This document shows, piece by piece, positions 1-11,800 of a stretch of DNA of 64,000 bases. The DNA is from Rugalucina vietnamica (Eukaryota > Mollusca > Bivalvia > Lucinida > Lucinidae): the NCBI GenBank assembly GCA_964017185.1, contig OZ024871.1:66096866-66160865 (forward strand), in the 5' to 3' direction. Each line of letters begins with the position of its first letter. Position 1 is the stretch's first letter. The notes below the pieces were generated by a model, which saw nothing but the letters and a program-made list of their open reading frames with translations, had not been told where the DNA came from and ran no database searches. The translations under genes and the position numbers were made by a program.

Positions 1-36
1 ATCTCTGTATATTGCATGGGCATGTGTTCGTAATGG
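1..36 (-). repeat. Terminal fragment of MITE family B
   Basis: The first bases match one terminus of the palindromic MITE family B, as seen intact near 29020-29052 and 58620-58654 (the TTGCATGGGCATG then TTCGTAATG signature). The rest of this copy lies outside the window. Confidence 0.5.
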
Positions 37-104
37 AATATTGAGATACGACAAATTTGGCTCAGCATTAGACAACCAGGGAATTTTAGACACTAAATTT
101 TCCA

Positions 105-365
105 TTAACGGAAGCACGCCCATGCAGTAAACTGAAAATTTGAAAGCTATGAAAAATGAGATATTTTATTGAAAAGAAAAATGGTAGTTTTAATTGTTTT
201 GCATAAAACATAGATTGGGAATACACGTTAGAAGCGCCTCGGCGATGTGGTTATAACGAGTACCCACAATCTATGTTTTGGATTTATAAAAAAAAGAAAG
301 AAAATAATTGTATGCTCCTTTAAACCCCATTTTTCTATTTATGCTCAGAGGCAAAAGTTTAGCCA
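105..365. mobile_element. Degenerate MITE B copy
   Basis: This decayed copy of the B family keeps the central palindrome: AACATAGATTG on the left arm, a GCCTCGGCGA centre, and GTACCCACAATCTATG on the right arm. It also keeps an AAACCCCA segment near 325-332. The termini are eroded. Confidence 0.6.
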
Positions 366-1158
366 GTGAAAATGCAATCATCATGTAAAATCTCATTTGG
401 AATAAATTACTGTGGCTTCAACTTGAAAACCCCTGGAAAGTTTTGGATTAAAATCACCAGCAATGAAGCTGTGAATACAGCCTATCATTTCCAAGTAAAA
501 CAATTAAAGTAACGTTTATGGTCTTGCCAGAGTACATTATGTACATACACCAATGTTCCTTCTTATTTTAAATGAAAGGGAGGTAATCTCGAAATTCTGA
601 AATTTTGATTTGTTATTTCTCGACACTGCGGCTGAATATTGCTAAGATTTTATCGGACTTTTTCTCGCTGGCCACAGCTTCTATTCGACAACGCTATTAA
701 TCAAAGTAATCATTTTAATCATTTATTAGCTAGTAGTTACTAAAATGATGGTTTGCGAAAAAAAGGCCAATAAGTCCGTAAAATTGAGCATTTGGTGCAC
801 TTTCTTATCAAATGCAGAAAGAAACTATCTATGCAAATATAACAAGGCGAAAAAAAGCTTGTGCAACCGACAGGATAAGATAGTCTGGAGGCTCACTAAA
901 CTTTTTCCACTGAAAATATAAAACTGGACTTTTATAATATATGACATGGACATGTTTTCCTGATGTCACCCATTAGTGGTAGGGAATAAGACCCTAGCTT
1001 TTTCTTGTAATTGTATGATTTGTGCCATTCATTTTATTATTTATTTATTTATTTATTTATGTATTTATTTATTTTGTTGTTTTAGAAAATCTGGACTAAA
1101 AACTATACACATGAATCTTACAATGTAAACCGCTATGTATACTTTAAATGATTTACGA
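366..1158. other. No gene recognised; simple repeat
   Basis: I see no coding exon in this AT-rich stretch. It contains an (ATTT)n tract at about 1035-1072, and ends at the 9-bp target-site duplication of the SINE that follows. Confidence 0.5.
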
Positions 1159-1406
1159 GGCGGTCCCCGTTACGTGGCCGAGCGGTTAAGAGCGCTGTTT
1201 CTTAATCACTCGAACACCTCACCGCTGTGACTGGTGTGGGCTCGAGCCCGCTCTGGACACATGTGAGACAAGCCAAGTTCTGCTTGCGGGTGTGTCAGGT
1301 GGTTTTTCTCGGGGGTTCTCCCGTTTTCGCCTCACCTACTGACTGGCCCGTCTCATATGAGCTGAAATAATCTTGAAAGGGACGTAAAACTGAATTAAAA
1401 AAAAAA
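1159..1406 (+). mobile_element. tRNA-derived SINE, copy 1
   Basis: The 5' part resembles a tRNA gene: a box-A-like GTGGCCGAGCGGTTAAGAG, then a box-B-like GGCTCGAGCCC. A tRNA-unrelated body follows, ending in TGAGCTGAAATAATC and an A-rich tail. The element is flanked by a 9-bp direct repeat, GATTTACGA, at 1150-1158 and 1407-1415, which I read as the target-site duplication. A second copy lies at 49774-50015. The family is expected to be transcribed by RNA polymerase III and mobilised by a LINE. Confidence 0.85.
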
Positions 1407-1792
1407 GATTTACGAAGGTTTTAAAGACTTTTAACCAGTTTTGACAGTTCTTACACAGCAATTTTGGAGGAAAATGTTCATTTTATCAGCCTGTAGTCTT
1501 AAATAGAACAATAATGGTTAGATTGTTCAAATCTAGTTTCCAGATTTATTAGAAAGTGGTGTCCTCACCTAGTTTAGCGATGTCATACATTAGGAAAACG
1601 TGTAAGACGAAAAGAAAGTAACAAAGGTCAGCTTTCTTGTGAGTGAATGTGATATTTAAGACGACATATGTTCTGGATAATTTTCGGATGCGAAACAATA
1701 TCTGTTTATGAGAAAAACAACATTTTATTCCACTGTACACACACCCTTTGTTCCCAGACCTGTACAGTATTTTTTGAGCAGTAATCCATTCC

Positions 1793-1846
<54 letters not shown>

Positions 1847-1858
1847 GGTCACAATTCT

Positions 1859-1904
<46 letters not shown>

Positions 1905-2394
1905 TGGCATTGGATTGTCTTTGGTAGACGTTTTCTATTTTGTATAGCATTGTGTTATGAAACAAACAAAAAAAACTGGTTGACCCTTAGCTAATCGGAC
2001 TGCTTCCTGGCAGAACCATACTTCTAGTCTACAGCATCCTAATATCAAATATGTTGTCGTCATCGTAAGTTGTGTCTGGTAGTGGTTACATGTACTCGGT
2101 TGCATGCGCTTCAGTGCAACGTGATTTAACAGATCGAAAAACATTTATATCGTACAAAAATACGCTGAAATAATACAAAATGGTCTAAAATATCGATTAA
2201 TTTTGCATGTTAGTAAATCTTTACCATGATTTTTGTCCCACGAATAGATAATCAGTACCGGTGTAATCGGGCACCTGAACGATTTGGCACCCATGAAAAA
2301 TTGTCCTGGGGGGGTGCAAGGTAGGTCAAATTACCCCCTTAAGTATAGCCGAAACCAAGTTCTGGCCCTTCCCTTTTCTCATTAATATGTTCGC
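1407..2394. other. No gene; ATAG and TC microsatellites
   Basis: This stretch holds an (ATAG)n tract at about 1796-1846, followed after about 12 bp by a (TC)n tract at about 1858-1902. No coding exon is supported. Confidence 0.6.
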
Positions 2395-3056
2395 TGCTCT
2401 TAAATGACCTCAGTTTTATTTTATCAACAAGGTTAAACGCCTTTCTAAAATCAACCATGACTGACCCGACCACCTTCCCTTCATTTATTGCTTTAAGCCA
2501 ACGCTCTGTCATCAATAATAGGGCACTTTCAGTTGAATGACCCGCCCGAAAACCACTTTGGGATTTGGAATCGAATCGAATGCATTTAAATACTCCATGA
2601 AGTGTTTTTGTATAAACATTTCAAGTACGTTTGACAATTTTAGCAATATAGAAATTGGTATATAGATGTTAAGATCTTCTTTAGTACCTCCTTCATGGAG
2701 AGGCCTGATCTTAGCTTGTTTCAAGATTGCTGGAAAACTTCCGCTAGACAAACATTTATTTGCAATGGTTGTTAAACTTTAAGCAATAATACCAGATGAC
2801 AATTTCAAAAGTCTCGGACTCACACCACCCAGACAGTTTTAGATATATATCAAGAGTTATCAAAAATATATACAAAACTCTCATCAATGTCTGTTAAAGT
2901 GAAATATGCGTCATCTGGAACCTTTGAACTTACATAACTTTTAAGTTTACATAAATCTGTACTTTCAGTACTTTCTATAGGTTTTTTAAATTAGCTGCAA
3001 TATTTATGAAATAATAATTGAAAAATTCCGCTAATTCAGACTTATCTGACACTATC
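2395..3056 (-). pseudogene. LINE reverse transcriptase fragment (Jockey/CR1-like)
   Basis: Read on the minus strand, the translation shows pieces of a non-LTR retrotransposon reverse transcriptase in order: ELAEFFNYYF near 3040, GGVSPRLLKL near 2820, then SSGSFPAILKQAKIRPLH and DLNIYIPIS near 2640-2750, and after a frame change HSTESALLLMTERW and VMVDFRKAF near 2430-2540. These match the region leading into catalytic motif A of Jockey/CR1-type RT. Stops and frame changes show it is dead. MITE A1 begins exactly where the homology stops, so that MITE probably inserted into or beside the LINE. The clade assignment is tentative. Confidence 0.75.
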
Positions 3057-3293
3057 TGAGCTGCGACGCGAGAAAACCGGTCTTCGGGGTTTCCGACCAG
3101 GTCCGACACAAACCGGCCTGTACACGCTCAGAAAAGAGCTAGAAGCTTGAAATTTCGGATTTAAGTAGAAGAGGAATTGTACTATCCGAGTAGCGAAAAC
3201 AAAGGCGCTGATCAGCTTCGCGGTTACCGCGAAGCTGATCTGCGCCTTTGTTTTCGCCTAGGCAAAAATCCGGTTTTCTCATGATGCGGCTCA
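3057..3293. mobile_element. MITE family A, copy A1
   Basis: This is a palindromic element of about 235 bp. Its centre is a near-perfect hairpin around 3208-3232 (CAGCTTCGCGGT, ACCGCGAAGCTG), flanked by GCGAAAACAAAGGCGC and its complement. The termini resemble TGAGCCGCCTCG and its inverse. Six further copies occur in the window. No coding capacity is seen, so it would depend on a transposase encoded elsewhere. Confidence 0.8.
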
Positions 3294-4136
3294 TCTTATC
3301 GTTAATATGCATGCAAACCTAAAATATTGTTACCATCGCTCTTTTTATTAGAGGCATCAAATTCCTTAAATGGATATACATCGCATGGACATGTTTGCGT
3401 GATGATGCTAAATATTGTTTAGCATTTAGATATTTATGAGCAGGATAATTTTAGTCTCAGCTTAGTGAGCATGAAAACAGTTTTATAACCTCAGGGCCTG
3501 AGTCCCAGGTAGGGAACAACTATCATGATTGGTACAAGGTACTGTTACAAACACAACTAGAACAATACGATACACCGAAAAAGTTGAAGATGTTATCTAG
3601 TCCCAAATATAAACTCTGAACATCGCTTGACAACTTTGAAACTTGTACGTTAAACAGAGCCATCTTCTAAACAATGTTTTAATTATAGGTATTTGTCTTT
3701 AAAGATTAAGACTTCCCCTGTGTAATGTTTTGAAATTGCAGTATATTTATCTGGCTAAATTGTCACTGATGAGGGTTCAGACCCAAAATGGCTCAGTATG
3801 CGAGTCCAAAGGATCAAAATTTTATTTTATTTATAGTGACGCGACGCGTCCTCTTATGGTAGAAGAGTGGTAAAAATGAAACAAATGGTAATGCTTTCAA
3901 AACATGCAAAAACATTATAATTGCAAGGACATTTGAATCTGATAGCGTTTGGATTTGCTGGGATGCATTTCAGACTGGTGTCAAATTCGCGCAATGATTA
4001 ATATAACTTAAGTTACACAAAACGTGACACTAAATACTTCAAACATTTCAGTTTATCATTGTGACTGCGTGTCGAATATTGAATCTTTTGTGGCTTTCTT
4101 CATTATAAGCGTTTCCGAATCAGTGTTATAACAGAA
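3294..4136. other. No gene recognised
   Basis: This is unique AT-rich sequence upstream of the exon at 4137. No exon, RNA gene or repeat stands out. The promoter of that exon may lie here, but no clear TATA box was found. Confidence 0.4.
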
Positions 4137-4386
4137 ATGCATACATGTATAATCGTAAACATTTTGCTGATTTGTGTTTTAGCGTCTGCACGCGGTGGTC
4201 AGAAAATCTTCGTTGGGTCGAAATCAAGTGCATACATGAGGAATAACCCGGATAGCCAATGGAGCAGCAGGTATTTCGAGCCGGTGACCGCAGAGATGAT
4301 TATCAACGCTGACAACTTCGATATTGTCCGGTTTGAAGGCCGCCGGGTAGCAACCAGATCCAGTGACTGTCCAACGAACATTACTG
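4137..4386 (+). CDS. First coding exon of a putative secreted protein (unidentified)
   Basis: The ATG opens a hydrophobic signal peptide of about 18 residues (MHTCIIVNILLICVLASA). About 65 polar residues follow, including KIFVGSKSSAYMRNN and VRFEGRRVATRSSDC. The frame runs to ACATTACTG followed by GTAAAT, a usable splice donor that leaves phase 1. I do not recognise the domain. All exons of the EGF gene at 41204-61295 are also entered in phase 1, so this could be an alternative first exon of that gene. If so, the minus-strand protease gene would be nested in its intron. It may equally start an unrelated gene whose next exon I could not find. Without splicing the frame stays open to 4529. Confidence 0.5.
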
Positions 4387-4668
4387 GTAAATTTATAAGA
4401 ACAGCAGAATCATGCAGTCTTCTACAAATGATGTACAGTATGTATGGAAGCTATACAAATGAAAAGTGTAATCATTATTATTATGTATGTTTTATTAAAA
4501 TTAAATATACATGTAAATCTATCTTTTAAAGTGTTTCTCACATATTGAGCTTTTACGTCTTATTATTGCATAAATACCCGTGTCACACTATATTAACAGC
4601 GAGAAAGCCATGCATTAATATTGCAATTCACGTGCGCACGTGCTTTTACATGTAATACATGGATTTCA

Positions 4669-4978
4669 CTTATGCTCGTTACTGGGCGCCACGCAAAGCA
4701 CGTGCTAGTAATGAGAAACTGAAGTCCGCCCGGAACGAGCATAAAAACGAAAGCTTTTACGCGTATGAAAATGTGACAAGGCTGTAAAATATAGTGGAAC
4801 ATATTTCTTTCGTTTCTGCAGAATGTATGCAATAATAGCGATCAAAAATGATTTTGTCATTCATTAACTTTCGCGAGGTCCCTCGGGGAGTGTTGAAAAC
4901 CTCGGGCTACGCCCTCGGTTTTCAACACTCCCCTCGGACCTAGCGAATGTTAATGAATGGAAAATCATGTTTGATCCC
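4669..4978. mobile_element. MITE family C, copy C1
   Basis: This element includes TATGCTCGTTACTGGGCGCC, a complementary GGAACGAGCATA, and an internal hairpin near 4876-4938 whose arms are GAGTGTTGAAAACCTCGG and its inverse. A second, truncated copy lies at 31911-32127, which supports a repeat family. The exact ends are uncertain. Confidence 0.55.
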
Positions 4979-5211
4979 TGTATTGTAAAAATGGCATTGG
5001 CCAGAAATTGTTAACACCAGAAAAACATGCATTGGAAATAGGCAGACCATCAAATAGAAAACATATAATAGAGAACAAAAAAGAGCAGCTAGGAAAGATA
5101 GTATAAACACCGGCATCAACAGAGTATGAACCAAAACAGGACCACCACTTTGAAGTGGCTCGTTTTAATGACATTATCCCTTGTTTAAAGTGTGTATTAT
5201 TCCATTTTTAG

Positions 5212-6731
5212 CTCACCTGAGCCGAAGGCTCACAAGGTGAGCTTATAGGATGGCCATGCTCCGTCGTCCGTCCGTCCGTCGTCCGTCCACAATTTCAAAG
5301 ATCTTCTCCGCTGAAACCGCTTGGCCAATCAAAGCCAAACTTCATGTGGAGCATCCTTAGGGAGAGGGAACGAAAGTTTCTATAAACGGTCCAGGTCACA
5401 TGACCAAGATGGGCGCTATGGCTATAAATAGCAAAAACCTTTAAAAATTTTCTTCTCCAGAACCAGTGTGCCGATTTCCACGAAACTTGGTATGTAGCAT
5501 TGGGGACGCAGGCCCATCATAGTTTATATAAATCATGACCCTGGGATGACCTTGACCTATTTTACGGCAAGATCAACTTAGGTCGCCAAAGCATTTGAAT
5601 GGGAAAAATGGTAAAATACTATTTAATGGGTAAAACGTACTGGGAATAGGCAAATTGGACAGAAGATTAATGTTAATGGAAAATTTTAGCCTCTGGGGGG
5701 TTGTCTGCCCCTGCCCCGGGACTATATACATGTATATTTCCATAATAATGAAACATCTTCAACCCCTGAAACCGCTTGGCCAATCAAAGCCAAACTTCAT
5801 ATATAGCATTCTTGGGAAATGGGAAAGAAAATTTATATAAATGGTCAAGGTCACATGACCAAGATGGCCTCCATGGTTATAAATAGAAAAACAACATTAA
5901 AAGTCTTCTTCTCCAGAACCAGAAGGCCAATGATTTTGAAAATTGGTGTGAAGCATTAGTGACTGGAGCTCTACAAAGTTGATATAAATCATGACCCTGG
6001 GATGACCTTGACCTATTTTACGGCAAGGTCAACATAGGTCGCTCATGCATTTGAATGGGGGAAAAGTGTTAAAATGTCATTTGTAGGGAGAAACTTGCAG
6101 GAAATGGGCAAATGGACTTAAGATTGATGATTCTGAAAAACATTGGACCCCAGGGGTCTGTCTGCCCCCACCCAGGGGGAATATACATGTATATTACAGT
6201 GATATTCAAAGATCTTCTTCTCTGAAACCGCTTGGCCAATCAAAGCCAAACTTTATGTAGAGCATTCTTAGGAAGAGTGAACGAAAGTTTGTATAAATGG
6301 TCAAGGTCACATGACCAAGATGGCCGCCATGGCTATAAATAGCAAAAACCTTTGAAAATCTTCTTCTCCAGAACCAGAAGGCCTATGATATTGAAACTTG
6401 GCATGAAGCATTAGGCAATGGAGCTCTACAAAGTTTGTATAAATCATGACCCAGGGATGACCTTGACCTTTTTACGGCAAGGTCAACTTAGGCCGCCCTT
6501 GCATTTGAATGGGGAAAATTGTTACAATGTCATTTGAAGGGCAAAACTTGCAGTAAATTGGCAAATGGACTGAATCTTTATCATTTAAAAAAAATTGACT
6601 CCAGAGGTTGTTCTATTCTAACCCTGCCATGGGGTTATATACATGTATATTACCATTCTAGTCAAACAAGTTTATTGGTATATATCTCAGGTTTCAGGTG
6701 AGCGTTTACAGGACCATTGGTCCTCTGATTA
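5212..6731 (+). repeat. Bivalve GCTCACC-hairpin repeat with internal ~460-bp units
   Basis: It opens with a hairpin (GCTCACCTGAGCC, GGTGAGC) and a (CCGT)n-like tract, and closes with CAGGTGAGCGTTTACAGGAC. Between these lie about three diverged units of roughly 460 bp. Each carries CCGCTTGGCCAATCAAAGCC, then AAGGTCACATGACCAAGATG, CTTCTCCAGAACCAG and TGACCTTGACCT. Sequences of this kind are abundant in bivalve genomes (general knowledge). No coding capacity is seen. A second element occupies 30690-31780. Confidence 0.8.
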
Positions 6732-7913
6732 ACTCATGTATCTGTATATTGTCAGCATTTTAATCATCAAAGTGCACAAAATACTTGCAGAGTGTTACAT
6801 ACTGAAGTTTAAAAGGTTTGGTCCGCATACTGCCCATACTGAAATAGACTTGGCTTTCTCACACGCCGACGTAAGTATACTTAACACCAAAAGTAACTTT
6901 ACACTTTTCGTTCCTAAATAAATCATCATTCGTTTTGAATTGTAGCTAAACATCTATTGGAGTGTGTCTCCAACACGTGTCCGAGCATAATGAATGTAAA
7001 ACGGTCGGCATAACTTTATCCACTTGCGAGTTATCTGTGCTTTCATTAAAAGCACAAAATTGGCAAAAGTTATTTTGACCCCTTGCATGTTTTGTAGGAC
7101 CACGTGCGGCAGCATTCTGTCAACAAAATCTTTAAAATTTCGCTTAACTCATGAGTAATTGATCGGGCTTCAATACTTATCAAACACTTTATAAATATTA
7201 TACACCTATACCCGCAAAAGCTACCTACAAAAACAGTGTAAAGTTACTTTTGGCTTCGAGCATATAAACATAACGTTACAAAAACTTTCTAACTTTTTCC
7301 ATTTTTTTATCATATTATGTGATCGCTATAATGTTTTGGCAAACGCCATTCGATGAATTTTCGGTTTCTTGCATTCGTCTTGTCTCTGGACCTTCCATGT
7401 GAAATAAATAAATAAGTAAATAAATAATTGATAAATAAAATAAATAAATAAATAAATAAATTACTTACTTGACCGACAGTATTAGTTATAAATAATTTCA
7501 AAATAATGCTTCTTTTTGTAGGATTTCGACAAAGTTAGGAACCTGCTATGGATATAGATCGCCTGTTATCATGGTTATTGGAGTTAATCAGTATTTGAGT
7601 GGATGATCTACATGCGACATGTAATTGCGAAAATATTTGTCTTTAAACTGTTGGAAAAGATTGTTTGCTATGAACTCGTTATAATTGTAGAAAACATGTT
7701 TTGTAATTTTAGTCAGTATGAAAATGAACACAAATTGTTTATTATGTAAGATTTACTGGCCTGGGTCAACCGGTGACAGTGGTTATTTTTCCCATTAAAA
7801 TCAATACAATTATTTTCCCAGTCACTGTGGATGCCAAATGGATTTTAGTTGCTATTCTAAACATGAATGAATCATGGCCAGAGCAAACATGAATCCGTTT
7901 ATTACTTCAGAAA
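6732..7913. other. No gene recognised; (TAAA)n tract
   Basis: This AT-rich stretch has a TAAA-type microsatellite at about 7395-7462. A possible short exon at 6791-6870 was considered and not accepted. Confidence 0.4.
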
Positions 7914-8145
7914 TGAGACGCAACGCGAGAAAATCAAATTTTGGTGTTTCTGACTAAGTCTGACACAAACCAACCTGTCATAAAAGCAGGTTAGAAGCTT
8001 TTAATTTCGGATTTAATAAGAAGAGAAATTTTACTATCCGTGTAGTGAAAACAAATGCGCTGATCAGCTTCGTAGTTACTGCGAAGCTGATCTGCGCATT
8101 TATTTTCGCATAGGCAAAAATCCGGTTTCCTCAAGATGCGGCTCA
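7914..8145. mobile_element. MITE family A, copy A2
   Basis: This diverged copy of the A family has the central hairpin near 8057-8095 (CTGATCAGCTTCG and its inverse) and termini GAGACGCAACGCG and GATGCGGCTCA. Confidence 0.75.
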
Positions 8146-8325
8146 AATATTTTCAATGTACACTGAAACAGAATATCAGTGACCACTTTTTAAGCTCATG
8201 TTTGACAAAGAGCAATTCAGAATGACATGATTCATCTCAGCTTGATAATGCGAATCATTTTTGGATAAACATATTATTATGACGCCATTATTTCTTTCTC
8301 GAAATGAATATATTTATGCAAACAT

Positions 8326-8331
8326 TTTATT
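8326..8331 (-). terminator. Candidate poly(A) signal of the protease gene
   Basis: AATAAA on the minus strand (TTTATT on plus), about 375 nt downstream of the protease stop codon and just beyond the GT minisatellite. If used, the 3' UTR would contain the whole AC-rich repeat tract. Confidence 0.35.
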
Positions 8332-8348
8332 CATTCACATATGCATAG

Positions 8349-8351
8349 CAC

Positions 8352-8405
<54 letters not shown>

Positions 8406-8500
8406 TGTTCTGTCAATCTCTCATGCGTTTCAGCTGTGTGTGTGTGTGTGTGTGTGTGTCTGTGTGTCTGTGTGTTCTGTCAATCTCTCATGCGTTTCAG

Positions 8501-8542
<42 letters not shown>

Positions 8543-8638
8543 GTGTGTGTGTGTCTGTGTGTTCTGTCAATCTCTCATGCGTTTCAGCTGTGTGTGTGTG
8601 TGTGTCTGTGTGTTCTGTCAATCTCTCATGCGTTTCAG

Positions 8639-8672
<34 letters not shown>

Positions 8673-8705
8673 AGCTCCTGTATGTGTGTGTGTTCTGTCA
8701 ATCTG
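8349..8705. repeat. GT microsatellite interleaved with copies of the protease 3' end
   Basis: Long (GT)n runs alternate with four near-identical units of about 30 bp (TCTGTCAATCTCTCATGCG followed by TTTCAGCT), near 8407, 8478, 8565 and 8617. The same unit occurs once more at about 8696-8721, where its complement encodes the last residues and stop of the protease (A-E-N-A-stop). The minisatellite therefore seems to have grown by copying the end of the coding sequence together with GT repeats. Confidence 0.85.
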
Positions 8706-8879
8706 TCATGCGTTTTCAGCTATCTTAGTGATGATCCATTCCCTGAACGCTGACATCTCGACATACACAGCAGGATAATGTTCCCACAGACACCCATCTG
8801 CCAGCCAGGATGCGGCGCCCACCACCCAGAAAGGACCACCGATTGTCTTCTGACATGATAATGGACCGCCGCTGTCCCC
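8706..8879 (-). CDS. Protease exon 9: catalytic Ser and C-terminus
   Basis: After a pyrimidine-rich acceptor ending CTTCTGCAG, the exon begins with GDSGGPLSC, which holds the nucleophilic serine. It continues through FWVVGAASWLADGC and PAVYVEM to the C-terminal helix FREWIITKI and stop TGA at 8706-8708. Leu replaces the usual Gly after SW (position 216) and Ala replaces Gly 226, which should narrow the S1 pocket. The stop codon lies in the unit that is repeated in the adjoining minisatellite. Confidence 0.9.
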   Translation of the reverse strand, partial: GDSGGPLSCQKTIGGPFWVVGAASWLADGCLWEHYPAVYVEMSAFREWIITKIAENA

Positions 8880-11800
8880 CTGCAGAAGACAGTGTATTAA
8901 TTACAATGTAGTTTCATATGAATAACATATATAACTTAAAAACGAGTGACAAATACTCAAAATGTAGATTCTTGTAGAATGTCTATAAATCCACTTTCGA
9001 ATAGACAAAGTAAGCAAAAATAAGGAAAATATTATAATAAGGCTCTTTACTCCAAATAGTGCTAACCTTAAAAGGACATTCAAACGCTCTTGAGCATTTC
9101 AGTGATAACAAGATTGAGAAGATCGAGTTTGTACGCTCAGGACAATGGATTGGCGTTATCTAAAATATACCTAGCGCCATTTTACGCTAAGTACATTTTA
9201 GAAAAGTTACCAGTAAATCAGGTTCACGACAATACTTGATTCATTCTGAAAAGAAAACTGCTGTCGCTTCAGCAATCATTTTCATGGCATAGAATGCCAT
9301 GATCCATCACTGCTATTGAAAACGGTGCTCATCACAGCCGAAAGTCCTGGACCAATGTCAGAAGCTTCCATTGAAATGTATGGGAAAATGCAGAATTTGG
9401 GTATACCTAAAAGTAAGGTCCTCACTTCCGGCAGTCGATGGAAAAAATTAAACCAATTTGGTGGCGTTTTCACTGTGGGTGATAGAAGAATGAGGAGACA
9501 TGACGACTTGTGAAAATAAGGCTTTCTTGTTCTCAAACATTTCGAAAATCACACATTGCACGTGTTGCACGTGCAACATAGTTCCAGTCCCAAATGAACT
9601 GTTTAATATCTCTGAATCAGTTTGCTGTTGACCAGAATCATGCATGAAGCTACAATTTTGAAAGAAATTTTACATTTTCCAAAAAATCGAATTTTTAGAG
9701 GTTGTAACTTTTCATTGACGCTGAGTATGTTCTCTTTCTTGTAAAATAATCATGTGTACTACATATTTTAACAGTAACATGTATCCCATTGTTTGAACCA
9801 GTTTTCTTCACTTACATGGCACATGCCACCTAGCTTTTGTTCGTGGTCCATGACACACAAATGTTCGTCGTTTATATAATCTGAGGGCCAAGTACACTCG
9901 CTGTTCGGTACAATGTCTATCTGTAATTCTTGTAGTAAGCTGCTGTTACCGGTATCTGTGGGTGAAACATTATGTGCGGCCGAATCGTGGTAAATGAGCA
10001 TGATAATCATTATCATTTTAGTGAGACCAAGTTTGTTTAAAGGAGAACGCAAATGTCAACGGTAATACCTGATAATCTAAAGAACTGTTCAAAGCAAATA
10101 TTTGGCGCTTTTGTTCGAATCGTTCAAGGAATAAGTAAGATACTGACATTTGAAATTTTGGAACGAAGTGACTTTTGTCCGCCATGTTGAATATTTAATT
10201 AGAAAACTGCAAATTATTAAACAATGAATAAATCTTATAGTTCAAAACTAATATGTTGAAATATGACCAGAAATGATAATAAATTTATAGTTGGAAACTT
10301 TCAAACAAACATTAATATGAAAATAGTTACAGTGTTTCATAAATATTGAGCATGCATATTTAATCAAAGCTTTATGGCGTCATAAAGCCTCATGAATATT
10401 TTAGATGGCCGCCTCCTTAAACAGAATTTAACGAATATTCAAAAGCAACACAAGTTTCTTAGTATGATTTGATATGTATAATATTTTATACCGATCGTAG
10501 TAGACTGACGTCACAGATTTACCATTAACGTTATGAAGGAAGTGAATGCATTTGATGAATCGCAACAGGCGAGTCATTCAGCTTTATAACGGTAAACCTG
10601 TGACATGAGTCTTTTACGATCATAATATAATTATATTATAATGTGATAGCGCAAATAAGCTTTTAAAATTAATTAATTTGTATTTTAACAGAACAGAACC
10701 GCAATAAATAAATTTTATTCCATTCCTATTACTGATTTAATCCTTTTCAGACTTAATTGTTATCAGGTGAGCGATTGTTGCCCTTTTGGCTCTCATTTCT
10801 TTCATTTCTAAGACAGCCTGGATATTCAGTAATTTTAATGTTCTAATTGAAATAATTATGGGGGTAGAATGATAATATGCTATGAATTATAAGTATTTGA
10901 TTCTATAGAGAGAATACAAAACTGTTACGTACGTTACCATGGCATTACATAAAGTATTTTACCGTTATCACGAAGCATGTCCTGTAAATGATATTTATGT
11001 GCTTTTAACACCATTCAATGAATTTTATTTCCTGATTGAAATAACTGTTAGAGAAAAATGAAAATCTGCAATTAATCATAAGTATATGATTCTATGGTGA
11101 AAATACAAAATTGTTACGTACGTTACCATCACATTACATAAAACATGTTACCATTATCATGAAGCATGGTCTGTAGTTGATTTTTCGTGTGTGTTTTAAT
11201 ACCTATGGAAATTTAATTTCGAAAACTGGGATGTTGTTCAGGAAAGGAAGTGTCTTTGTTTTGTTTCTGCTGCGACTTGTTATTAATGGGCATAATATCG
11301 AAATGGGGGTAGGGAAAGACAATCAGCATCTGTGGAGTGATGAAAGGTCATAGAGAGCTCTACTGTATGTCATTTTAAAGGGCAAGGACGGTAAATAACT
11401 ATAATATAAATTGTATTTTGATATTTGGTCTAAGCTACATTCTATAAGAAACGAAACACGGTGGATATGCCAAATTACACAGTTTTTTTTTTTCGTTACT
11501 TCTATTGTACCAGTAGTCATGATACCTAAATGTTATTGAATTTGGTCCTGTTAGATTAGGTATCATCTTTGCTACATATCTAAAGCTAAAGTTCTCGTCA
11601 AATATTTGCTTTTTGTCATAAATTTTGGTGATCCCCTTAGCAGCTTGAATTTAAAAATCATACATCGGTAACGTACGTAACACGCTCTGGCACAATAAAG
11701 CCCCAACAGTCAGAGTGCTAACAAGCGGCATTTATTAGCTTAGGGTACTGGCTTTCAGACAATATATGTCTACAAAAATCCCCGACATGGTGCACCTCTG

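Noticed and set aside
6791-6870. Possible exon after CTTGCAG, encoding ECYILKFKRFGPHTAHTEID, with a GTAAGT donor
   Set aside because: The acceptor lacks a polypyrimidine tract, no domain is recognised, and the outgoing phase does not match any later exon I could find.
8261-8778. Long cysteine/valine-rich open frames
   Set aside because: They are translations of the GT microsatellite and its interspersed units, not genes.
9282-9645. Open frames of 65-84 codons on both strands in protease intron 8
   Set aside because: No known domain, mutually overlapping on opposite strands, and inside a well-supported intron.
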